DNA of 64,000 nucleotides from Acinetobacter sp. NCu2D-2 (GTDB lineage: Bacteria > Pseudomonadota > Gammaproteobacteria > Pseudomonadales > Moraxellaceae). Below are positions 57,238-64,000 of this stretch, in pieces. Position numbers and translations under genes: made by a program. The stretch covers positions 62,001 to 126,000 of the forward strand of contig NZ_CP015594.1 of the NCBI RefSeq assembly GCF_001647675.1. The letters run 5' to 3'. Within the stretch, counting starts at the first letter, position 1, and every line of letters begins with the position of its first letter. The notes below the pieces were generated by a model that worked only from the letters and a program-made list of their open reading frames with translations, was not told where the DNA came from and did no database searches.

Positions 57238-57369
57238 TTTACTTTTTTTAAAAATTAAAATTACATTTTTAATATTAATAGTTTACTTTTTTATTTTTAT
57301 TAATTTACGTATTTAATATATAAAATTTACTTTTTTAATAAAATAACTTTACATTAATGTACAGTTATT
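57238..57369 (+). repeat. Six tandem 22-bp AT-rich repeats
   Basis: TTTAC (once ATTAC) recurs at exactly 57238, 57260, 57282, 57304, 57326 and 57348, each time 22 bases apart. Three units share TTTACTTTTTTA (57238, 57282, 57326). The rest of each unit is A/T only in most copies. The array lies between a terminator and the stop codon of the helix-turn-helix gene. It resembles iterons or phased A-tracts. Confidence 0.8.
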
Positions 57370-57417
57370 TATTTAAATAATAGGAATGGAATATTAAATT
57401 TTTATGTCCGATTTTAT

Positions 57418-57777
57418 TTAGCTATAAAAACGTCCACGACGACGGCGTAAACCTAAGATATGAATAGCGCGGACTAAAACTGCATAAGAAACTGTATAGC
57501 CAAAACGTTGTTCGAAAAGTGGAACTAAATCACTTATATTTTTAAATTTTGTATTTTTTACAAAGACTTGAAACTCATTCCAATCTTTGATGTGACTTGG
57601 TGCACCACGGTTTTTTGCCGGTTTTGGAACTAAGTCACCTGTTTCTTCTTCAAGTCGAATCCATGCATCCAAAGTTACTCTAGAGATGCCAAATTCTTTA
57701 CACACTGCCACTTTGTAATCAGTCTTTTTATACATTTGAAGTGCTGCTTTTTTAGTTTCTAAACTGTACTTAGCCAT
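57418..57777 (-). CDS. IS630 OrfA-like helix-turn-helix protein
   Basis: A 119-residue basic protein. The N-terminal helix-turn-helix (KKAALQMYKKTDYKVAVCKEFGISRVTLDAWIRLEEETGDL) matches the DNA-binding part of IS630-type transposases. A second helix-turn-helix-like part follows (ISDLVPLFEQRFGYTVSYAVLVRAIHILGLRRRRGRF). No catalytic transposase half or IS ends are seen, so it is either a remnant or a domesticated DNA-binding protein. The 22-bp repeat array starts 49 bases past its stop. The putrescine genes diverge from it. Confidence 0.78.
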   Translation of the reverse strand: MAKYSLETKKAALQMYKKTDYKVAVCKEFGISRVTLDAWIRLEEETGDLVPKPAKNRGAPSHIKDWNEFQVFVKNTKFKNISDLVPLFEQRFGYTVSYAVLVRAIHILGLRRRRGRFYS

Positions 57778-57875
57778 TTATGACTCCAAAATTTTAATTT
57801 CACTTTTTTTTATTATATGGCATGGAGGTTGCAAAAGAACAAATAACGAAAATAAATAAATTTTAGGTGACATGC

Positions 57876-59207
57876 ATGGGAAAAGTGCAAAGTTCGTTTA
57901 AAAAAATGTCCTTATGGCAAGTGGTCATTATTGGGGTGGCATACATGACCCCAATGGTCGTTTTTGATACATTTGGCATCGTGTCAGGTATCACAGATGG
58001 GCGAGTACCATTGGCATATTTATTGGCTTTGTTTGCCATGTTATTAACAGCATTTAGCTATGCGCGCTTTGCCCGCCAAACAGAGAGATCAGGTTCGGCC
58101 TATAGCTATACGGCGGAATCGTGTGGGACCAATGCCGGCTTCTTTGTTGGCTGGTGTGCGCTGATGGATTATATTTTATTACCTTTGGTAAATGCCTTAT
58201 TGGCAGGAATCTATCTTGAAGCGATTATGCCAAGTGTGCCGTATTGGGCTTGGGTCTGTGTCTTTACTGCGCTAGTCACACTGATTAACTGTTTCCGTAT
58301 TAACATTTTAGCCAATTTAAGCATTATTTTTGTGGCAGCACCGCTGCTTCTGATGTTGGTATTTATCTATCTTGTGGTGAAGGGCATTGGGTCCGAACAA
58401 GGCTATGAACATGTACTAACACTTACACCATTATTTAATGGCGATAGCAGTGTTTTACCTTTAGTCGCAGGTGCAGCCATTCTCTGTTTCTCATTCTTAG
58501 GCTTCGATGCGGTGACGACCATGTCGCATGAAACCAAAGAACCTAAGAAAAACATTCCGCGTGCCGTGTTACTGACAACTTTAACGGGCGGTGTGATTTT
58601 CTTCTCAGCATCTTGGTTTATCCAATTGTATTTCCCAAGCAATGTCCGTTTTAACAACCCTGATGAAGCGCTGCCTGAAATTGTGTTGTACGTGGGTGGG
58701 GCACTGTTCCAAGCGGTATTCTTGGTGGCGCAAATTATGAATACCTTCGCCTCAGGTTTGGCAACGCATGCCAGCGCATCACGCTTAATTCACATCATGG
58801 GTCGTGATGGTATTTTCCATAAAGGTACTTTTGGGCAAGTGCATGCCAAGCTCGGTACACCGATGTATGCCGTACTTGCGATTGGTTTAATCTCATTAAT
58901 GGCAATCGTACTCGACCTTGCGACAGTGGTCAGCATGGTGAGTTTTGGTGCCTTGATTGCCTTTACTGCGGTGAATTTTTCAGTCTTTATGAAATTTTAT
59001 GTGAAAGATGGTCAACGTCACGGTCTTAAAAATATCTTCTTAAATGCGGTTTTACCGTGGTTGTCTGTCTTGGTGATGATGGGACTATGGCTCAACCTTG
59101 AAAGTGTGGCACTGATCTGCGGCTGTGTTTGGTTAGCCCTTGGTGTGCTGCTGTTTACGTATAAACGTCTGCGTAAGCAAAATATCGTGATTAGTAGTGC
59201 CTATTAA
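57876..59207 (+). CDS. APC-family amino acid/putrescine importer (PuuP-like)
   Basis: A 443-residue transporter with 12 membrane helices. The early QVVIIGVAYMTPMVVFDTFGIVSG and SGSAYSYTAESCGTNAGFFVGW segments match the PuuP/PlaP branch of the amino acid-polyamine-cation superfamily. The gene for a PuuB-like oxidase follows by 9 bases, which supports a polyamine substrate. I chose ATG 57876 with AGGTGA 5 bases upstream; a GTG at 57867 is also possible. Confidence 0.82.
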   Translation: MGKVQSSFKKMSLWQVVIIGVAYMTPMVVFDTFGIVSGITDGRVPLAYLLALFAMLLTAFSYARFARQTERSGSAYSYTAESCGTNAGFFVGWCALMDYILLPLVNALLAGIYLEAIMPSVPYWAWVCVFTALVTLINCFRINILANLSIIFVAAPLLLMLVFIYLVVKGIGSEQGYEHVLTLTPLFNGDSSVLPLVAGAAILCFSFLGFDAVTTMSHETKEPKKNIPRAVLLTTLTGGVIFFSASWFIQLYFPSNVRFNNPDEALPEIVLYVGGALFQAVFLVAQIMNTFASGLATHASASRLIHIMGRDGIFHKGTFGQVHAKLGTPMYAVLAIGLISLMAIVLDLATVVSMVSFGALIAFTAVNFSVFMKFYVKDGQRHGLKNIFLNAVLPWLSVLVMMGLWLNLESVALICGCVWLALGVLLFTYKRLRKQNIVISSAY

Positions 59208-59216
59208 AAAATTGAA

Positions 59217-60668
59217 ATGTTAAATATGTCGAAAATGAAAGAAATGAAGCGAGTAAATCAAATGAATAAGCCAAAATTTGTTGAAGATGTTGAATTCAGA
59301 GCCAGTATCAATGCACAAAGTGGAAAAGAGTGGAATTGGCTCAATCCAAAGCATGGGCAGTTTGAACATCCTGCCAACTATTATGAAAGTTCACTTGAAA
59401 TTGGCCATGAATTTCCTGCATTAAATGCCGATATCGAATGCGATGTAGCTGTGATTGGTGGTGGCTTACTCGGTGCATCAACCGCATTACATTTATCTGA
59501 GCAGGGTGTTGATACCGTCTTGGTTGAGAAAAACCGTATTGGTGGGGCAGCTTCAGGTCGTAATGGTGGACAACTTACACCAGGGCTTGCACGTTGGGAA
59601 GCGGCGGAAATGATTGAGCATTTTAGTTATGAAGATGCTAAAAAACTGTGGCACTTTACCTCAACCGAAGCCATGGCGTTAATTGATAACATTGCCGATC
59701 GTTATGATTTAGAACTACAACGTAAGCGTGGGCATATTACTGCTGCTGTGCATGAAGGGCATTTGGTGGGCTTAACCCAAGGTGCAGATGCACGTAAGTA
59801 TTTAGGTGAAGATCATACCCAAATTGTCGGTGAGCATGAGCTCAAACAATATATTGCGTCTGAAAATTATTGCGGTGGTTTAATCGATTCTCTTGGTGGT
59901 CATATCCATCCATTGGCACTGAATCGTGGCTTAATCTATGGCTTTTGCCAACATGGTGGGCAAGTCTTTGAACAAACTGAAGTCACGTCGATTGAAGAAC
60001 GTGAAGACGGTATTTATGTGACCACACCATCAGGTGTGATTAAAGCACGTAAAAGTGTGGTGATGGGTGTACATCATGCCTCATTTAAGTTGTTGCAAAA
60101 GAACAATCAAACTACGATTCCGTTCTATACCTATGTGTGTACCACAGCGCCATTAGAAGTGGATTTGAAAGAACTTCTACCAACAGACGCACCTGTATAC
60201 GATACCCAATTCCAAATTGATTATTACCGTGGGGTATCGAAAAACCGTTTATTGTTTGGCGGTGAGGGCACAGGTTCATGTTGGAGTCCTGAGAAAACCC
60301 ATCAATATTTATTGGGTCGGATCAAGCATGTGTTCCCACAACTAAAAAGTGTTGAGCTAGATTTTGTTTGGAGCGGAACTACTGATCTGACTATGAATGG
60401 AGCAGCCGACAGCCGTAAATTTGGCAATAAATTCCCGATCTACGCGGTACAAGGGTGGAGTGGACATGGCGTGGCACAAACCGTGCGGATTGGTAAAGCC
60501 ATAGCGGATGATTTTTGTGGCAAAGCCGATGACTTTAATATGCTGACCAGCATTCAACATCAAAATATTTTGTTTGGTCGCGCATTGGCACCCGTCGTGA
60601 TTCCGATGGCAAAAACTGCTTATGGCTTAGGTGCTTTGGTGAACCCAGGCAAGATGGTGTCGTTCTAA
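59217..60668 (+). CDS. puuB: Gamma-glutamylputrescine oxidase-like FAD enzyme
   Basis: A DadA-type flavoprotein (483 residues from 59217). The FAD-binding motif is VAVIGGGLLGASTALHLSEQGVDTVLVE and the second motif is GGAASGRNGGQL, typical of PuuB/OrdL oxidases; the C-terminal YAVQGWSGHGVAQTVRIGKAIAD completes the FAD site. It likely oxidises gamma-glutamylputrescine or a related amine after import by the upstream permease. Several in-frame ATGs exist at the start; 59262 (MNKPKFVED) may be the true one. Confidence 0.83.
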   Translation: MLNMSKMKEMKRVNQMNKPKFVEDVEFRASINAQSGKEWNWLNPKHGQFEHPANYYESSLEIGHEFPALNADIECDVAVIGGGLLGASTALHLSEQGVDTVLVEKNRIGGAASGRNGGQLTPGLARWEAAEMIEHFSYEDAKKLWHFTSTEAMALIDNIADRYDLELQRKRGHITAAVHEGHLVGLTQGADARKYLGEDHTQIVGEHELKQYIASENYCGGLIDSLGGHIHPLALNRGLIYGFCQHGGQVFEQTEVTSIEEREDGIYVTTPSGVIKARKSVVMGVHHASFKLLQKNNQTTIPFYTYVCTTAPLEVDLKELLPTDAPVYDTQFQIDYYRGVSKNRLLFGGEGTGSCWSPEKTHQYLLGRIKHVFPQLKSVELDFVWSGTTDLTMNGAADSRKFGNKFPIYAVQGWSGHGVAQTVRIGKAIADDFCGKADDFNMLTSIQHQNILFGRALAPVVIPMAKTAYGLGALVNPGKMVSF

Positions 60669-60681
60669 CCTTAAAGAAGTC

Positions 60682-60700
60682 CCCCCTTTGTCAAAGGGGG
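60682..60700. repeat. REP-like C/G-rich inverted repeat
   Basis: CCCCCTTTG and CAAAGGGGG form a perfect 9-bp inverted repeat with a one-base centre, followed by ATTTAGGGGGATT. It lies past the puuB stop and before the convergent EamA gene, where dispersed repeats of this kind often sit. It might also act as a terminator. Confidence 0.6.
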
Positions 60701-60736
60701 ATTTAGGGGGATTCATAGAGGTAGCGTAGAGAGATT

Positions 60737-61660
60737 TTATTGAGCTAACTTATCTTCAGTTTTATGTTTCAAAAACTTCGGTTTCCATTCACTTAAAATC
60801 ACACCGATTACCACCATGAATCCACCAAGCAAGGCAAGCGCGGGTAAACGCTCACCCGCGAGCCGACCAAAGAGACTTGCCCAAATGGGTTCACCGGCGT
60901 AAATAATCGCAGCTTGGGATGGATCGACCATTTCCTGTGCCCAATTCATCACAAGTTGAATACATGCGCTGGCAACCCCTAAACCGACAAGAATCCTCAC
61001 TAAATGGGGATGAAATTCAGGTAAATGCTGTTCACCTAAGAGCGGTGCCATCATGAAACAAAAGATTGAGGCAAAGATCAGCTGTAAAACAGTCACACGT
61101 TGCGTATTCACTTTAGGCGCAAAGTAACTAATAAAAATAATTTCCAGTGCAATGGCAACAGATCCACAAATAGTGAGTAGCTGCCCAAAATTCAGTTGGA
61201 TTGCACCAAAACCATTACCTGTTAAAAAGACCAATCCCATAAAAGCACAAGCCGCGCCGATCCACGTCATTACATGCGGTGTTTTACGAAATAACAGCCA
61301 CAACAAGATCGGCACGAGCGGTACATAGAGTGCGGTTAAAAAAGCCGATTCACTGCTGCTAATGGTCTGAATGCCAACAGTCTGTGTACCATAGCCTAAT
61401 GCCATGACAGCACCAATGGCTGCACCTGCAAGAACTTCTTTGAAATTCATTCCTTTGAGGTGTTTGTATGAAATCAGTGTGACTGCAATAGCCGCCATCG
61501 CAAATCGTAAAGCCACAAATAAAATGGGACTACTGAAACTGAGTCCATATTTCACAATCAGAAAAGTTGTGCCCCAAATGAGGGTGATCAAAATTAAAGA
61601 CAGCTGCGGTAATTTTTGCTTAAACCACGAGGGGGAGGAACTCGCTAATTGAGCAGACAT
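60737..61660 (-). CDS. EamA/DMT-family transporter
   Basis: A 307-residue protein with ten membrane helices and two EamA repeats (LILITLIWGTTFLIVKYGL in the first, LTICGSVAIALEIIFISYF in the second). The APEPI/W-like AGEPIWASLFG in the last third is typical. Probably exports amino acids or other small metabolites; substrate unknown. Confidence 0.88.
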   Translation of the reverse strand: MSAQLASSSPSWFKQKLPQLSLILITLIWGTTFLIVKYGLSFSSPILFVALRFAMAAIAVTLISYKHLKGMNFKEVLAGAAIGAVMALGYGTQTVGIQTISSSESAFLTALYVPLVPILLWLLFRKTPHVMTWIGAACAFMGLVFLTGNGFGAIQLNFGQLLTICGSVAIALEIIFISYFAPKVNTQRVTVLQLIFASIFCFMMAPLLGEQHLPEFHPHLVRILVGLGVASACIQLVMNWAQEMVDPSQAAIIYAGEPIWASLFGRLAGERLPALALLGGFMVVIGVILSEWKPKFLKHKTEDKLAQ

Positions 61661-61695
61661 GGGAGAGATGACCTAATGAAAAAAATCAAAAACAA

Positions 61696-61719
61696 AAAGA
61701 GGTCCGAAGACCTCTTTTA
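61696..61719. terminator. hisA terminator
   Basis: AAAAGAGGTC pairs with GACCTCTTTT around CGAA; it lies past the hisA stop on the minus strand. Confidence 0.85.
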
Positions 61720-61740
61720 TTGCAAAATCAGTGAATTAGA

Positions 61741-62463
61741 TTAAGCGTCTAATACAGCTTGAGCTTCACGAAGGTTTAAGGTGCCTTCATAAATGGCACG
61801 GCCAGTAATCGCACCTAAAATACCTGGTTGACCTTTCAAGCCGTGAACATCATCGATATTGGTCACACCACCAGATGCAATCACAGGTAAACCTGAATAG
61901 CTTGCAAGATTCACAGTTTGTTCAATGTTTACACCTTGCATCATGCCATCACGTGCAATGTCAGTATAGACAATGCTTGATACGCCAGCATCCGCGAAAC
62001 GTTTTGCAAGTTCAGTCGCTTTAACGTCAGTGACATTTGCCCAGCCATCGGTTGCGACCATGCCATTCATAGCATCAATGCCGACAATGATATGACCGGC
62101 AAATTGTTTACATGCTTCTTCAACAAACTCAGGCTCTTTAACGGCTTTTGTCCCGATAATCACATAAGACACACCTGCATCTAAGTAATGCTGAATCGTT
62201 TCAAGTGAGCGAATACCACCACCGATTTGAATTGGAAGATTCGGCTGCGCTTTAGCAATCGCTTCAACCACAGGCTTATGAATTGGCGTACCTGCGAAAG
62301 CACCATTCAGATCAACCAAATGCAAGCGACGCGCACCTTCGTTAACCCAATGCTGTGCAGTTGCCACTGGATCATCAGAAAATACAGTATCGTCTTCCAT
62401 ACGACCTTGTTTTAAACGGACACATTTGCCATCTTTCAGGTCAATTGCAGGGATGATCAGCAT
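61741..62463 (-). CDS. hisA: Phosphoribosylformimino-AICAR ribotide isomerase
   Basis: A 240-residue TIM barrel starting [20 protein letters not shown]. The catalytic Asp residues lie in PAIDLK and [11 protein letters not shown]; phosphate loops are IQIGGGIRS and VIASGGVTN. It performs the fourth step of histidine synthesis, feeding HisHF. The C-terminus ([10 protein letters not shown]) is normal. Monocistronic here. Confidence 0.95.
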   Translation of the reverse strand: MLIIPAIDLKDGKCVRLKQGRMEDDTVFSDDPVATAQHWVNEGARRLHLVDLNGAFAGTPIHKPVVEAIAKAQPNLPIQIGGGIRSLETIQHYLDAGVSYVIIGTKAVKEPEFVEEACKQFAGHIIVGIDAMNGMVATDGWANVTDVKATELAKRFADAGVSSIVYTDIARDGMMQGVNIEQTVNLASYSGLPVIASGGVTNIDDVHGLKGQPGILGAITGRAIYEGTLNLREAQAVLDA

Positions 62464-62562
62464 GCTTTCGCTCCTGGCCTAATCTTCGAATGAATTTTGA
62501 ATGGCAGTCATCTTAACAAATAAAGCGCAATTGTCTAAATCTAAAAACTAAATCTTATATAT

Positions 62563-62588
62563 GAAAAAAACCTGTCATTCGACAGATT
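62563..62588 (-). terminator. Terminator of the repetitive protein gene
   Basis: CTGTC and GACAG form a short stem around ATTC; on the minus strand a run of seven T follows. Confidence 0.7.
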
Positions 62589-62659
62589 GGAGTGAGTTTA
62601 GGGGCTTCACATTATTTTTATCCAGCTTGTTATTGTTCTAAGAGGTCAAAATACACGTT

Positions 62660-63427
62660 TTAGCCAAACTGAAGAGGAAGATTTAAATCCAATTCAATAT
62701 TTTTTAGCTGTGTACCTAAATCATAAAGTCCATCATTGACACTAACGACAGTATTGCCAACGGTTGCAACGACATCACCCGCGATTGGAAGTGTGGTCAG
62801 TGTGTTGGTCACAGGCGCTAGATCATCGAGTAAAGCATCGAGCGTACCAGATACATCTTGGACAACACCGCCAACACTGCCCACAGGATCATTCAGTAAA
62901 CCTGTCACTAATTCTAAAGGCTGAATACTCGCGACATAATCACCTGTTTCAGCAACGAAACCTGAGAGATTAGAACTGGTTTGTCCAACTGCGCTGATAA
63001 GATCGCCAACAACAGGAAGTGTGGTTAAGGGTGCCATGATTGGTGCGGTCAAATCGAGAGCACTGTCTAAAATATCGGAAACGCCTCCTAAGGTTTGTCC
63101 AATTAACGCAGTCGAGCCATTCAGAGCTGTATCTACACCGCCTAATAGATCACCTGCAATGAGTTGGTCTGAAATTGCATGTACGCCTTCACTGAGTCCA
63201 GAGATCAGCCCTGTACTTATATTTAACACGGTACCTACCACATCACCAATCACTGGTAAATCACTCAGAGCATCCGTCAATGGTGCGGTCAGTGCTGATA
63301 CAGTTTCGACGACCTCATCAATTACAGTGATGACGGCTTTGGTGAGTAATCCTACTGCTTTAGTAATGCCTTGAAACGCCAGTGTAAAGACGCTACTAAT
63401 TTTCCCACTACCCAATAATGTTGCCAT
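62660..63427 (-). CDS. Repetitive hydrophobic protein of unknown function
   Basis: A 255-residue protein made of low-complexity Val/Leu/Gly/Thr sequence. Three repeats of 76-80 residues are marked by LPVIGDVVGTV (57-67), LPVVGDLISAV (137-147) and LPIAGDVVATV (213-223). There is no cleavable signal peptide, Cys or charged helix; net charge is acidic. The start follows GAGGGTACAC. Family not recognised. Amphipathic segments suggest surface or membrane association. Confidence 0.75.
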   Translation of the reverse strand: MATLLGSGKISSVFTLAFQGITKAVGLLTKAVITVIDEVVETVSALTAPLTDALSDLPVIGDVVGTVLNISTGLISGLSEGVHAISDQLIAGDLLGGVDTALNGSTALIGQTLGGVSDILDSALDLTAPIMAPLTTLPVVGDLISAVGQTSSNLSGFVAETGDYVASIQPLELVTGLLNDPVGSVGGVVQDVSGTLDALLDDLAPVTNTLTTLPIAGDVVATVGNTVVSVNDGLYDLGTQLKNIELDLNLPLQFG

Positions 63428-63850
63428 GATGTGTACCCTCGCTAATATTTTGATTGACCACTCATCGGTGGAAATTTGTTGTACGTATCATGTTTTAGCA
63501 AACTTTTGAGAAATTAAAAGGACTTAAAATACACGTGTACAATAAATTGAATTTTGGATATGAAGAAATTTGAATGGAATCAGTTATCTAGAGGTGAAAT
63601 TTGGTTTTGTGAAAAAATGTAATTAAAAAACAATAATTTATGATGTTTATTTTGGTGCTTTTGTTCACCTTTGGCATTTTCATTGTGCAGTTTTCACTTC
63701 AATTCATCATCAAAGGGTCAGTTTTGCTTAAAAGTCAAAAAAATTGATTTAATGTTAAACAAAATCGTCCTGTGAAATGCCATACGATAGGGCAAAATCG
63801 AATTTACATAAGTTTACAGCGGCAAAAGAGGATTCGCTCAAGTGATGTAC
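63428..63850. other. Intergenic stretch
   Basis: 420 AT-rich bases between the repetitive protein gene and the exonuclease gene. It must hold the promoter of the former. One hydrophobic 35-codon frame (63640-63747) has no ribosome site and is not called. Confidence 0.5.
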
Positions 63851-64000
63851 TTAATGGCGATCTGTCCAAGAATGCAAGCGGCTGTGTAGGCGAGAATCTT
63901 GGCTATTATTTGAAAGAATACCTAAGCGCACCAATTCTTGAAAAATCACTACACAGGCATAGGCATCTGCCGCGGCATATTCAATTTGTGCCTGAGTTAA
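63851..64000 (-). CDS. 3'-5' exonuclease (RNase D-like), C-terminal fragment
   Basis: The last 49 residues of a gene that continues past the window. The reading LTQAQIEYAAADAYACVVIFQEL matches the end of DEDD exonuclease domains (conserved YAA-DA motif, with the final catalytic Asp). It stops at 63851. The subfamily (RNase D or a related exonuclease) cannot be fixed from this fragment. Confidence 0.75.
   Translation of the reverse strand, partial: LTQAQIEYAAADAYACVVIFQELVRLGILSNNSQDSRLHSRLHSWTDRH

Noticed and set aside
57238..57369. CRISPR array
   Set aside because: Units are 22 bp in total with no separate unique spacers and no cas genes nearby.
57238..57369. Plasmid replication origin
   Set aside because: 22-bp repeats resemble iterons, but there is no rep gene, DnaA box or plasmid gene nearby and the context is chromosomal.
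63640..63747. A 35-codon hydrophobic open frame (MMFILVLLFTFGIFIVQF...)
   Set aside because: It has no ribosome site and lies in AT-rich intergenic DNA; a chance frame cannot be excluded.

Overview
The window reads as a chromosomal segment of an Acinetobacter species, probably not A. baumannii itself. The base composition is AT-rich. Diagnostic genes include an Omp33-36-type porin, an SSS-domain sensor kinase of the CrbS/MxtR type next to actP, sfnG with msuE, an APH-fold thrB, and hisF and hisA a few kb apart. Most housekeeping genes sit on the minus strand, separated by strong stem-loop terminators.

Layout. 1-711: a photolyase gene (phrB) cut by the right end of an IS200/IS605 element. 858-3481: riboflavin synthase and the sulfone/sulfonate pair msuE-sfnG. 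3853-11469: an acetate-switch locus with response regulator, an unknown protein, the transporter-fused hybrid kinase, a DUF485 protein and ActP. 11594-26510: ion channel, porin, diguanylate cyclase, an AT-rich KAP-like NTPase that looks acquired, uvrA, a broken lipoprotein, a DUF475 protein, an MFS exporter, ssb, ahpC and a LysR regulator. 26994-31849: a complete IS66 element with an 8-bp target duplication; its tnpC carries an intact group II intron whose precise removal restores the reading frame. 31967-39218: pirin, an oxidoreductase/methyltransferase pair, tRNA-Thr, tRNA-Ser, an outer-membrane barrel and kup.

39476-52071 is the accessory zone. A membrane-anchored DNA/RNA nuclease gene is split by about 10 kb; its 3' part reappears at 50016 with the same 4-bp GCAA at both junctions. 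The inserted DNA holds a second exported nuclease, a paralogue of the split gene without its DRGH motif, a PD-(D/E)XK-like protein with a membrane segment and an OB-like domain, a frameshifted coiled-coil membrane protein, an exported OB-like protein, an exported thermonuclease and a divergent regulator pair. It is peppered with IS30, IS5 (two groups), IS3 and IS200/IS605 elements. This nuclease set is the best candidate for an undescribed system, perhaps acting on DNA at the envelope, but several members are damaged.

52190-64000: an AraC regulator divergent from a membrane hydroxylase, hisF, thrB, two small membrane-protein genes, an IS630-like helix-turn-helix protein beside six exact 22-bp-spaced AT-rich repeats, a putrescine-uptake/oxidation pair, an EamA exporter, hisA, a repetitive hydrophobic protein and the C-terminus of a 3'-5' exonuclease. 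All calls rest on reading the sequence; no database search was possible.
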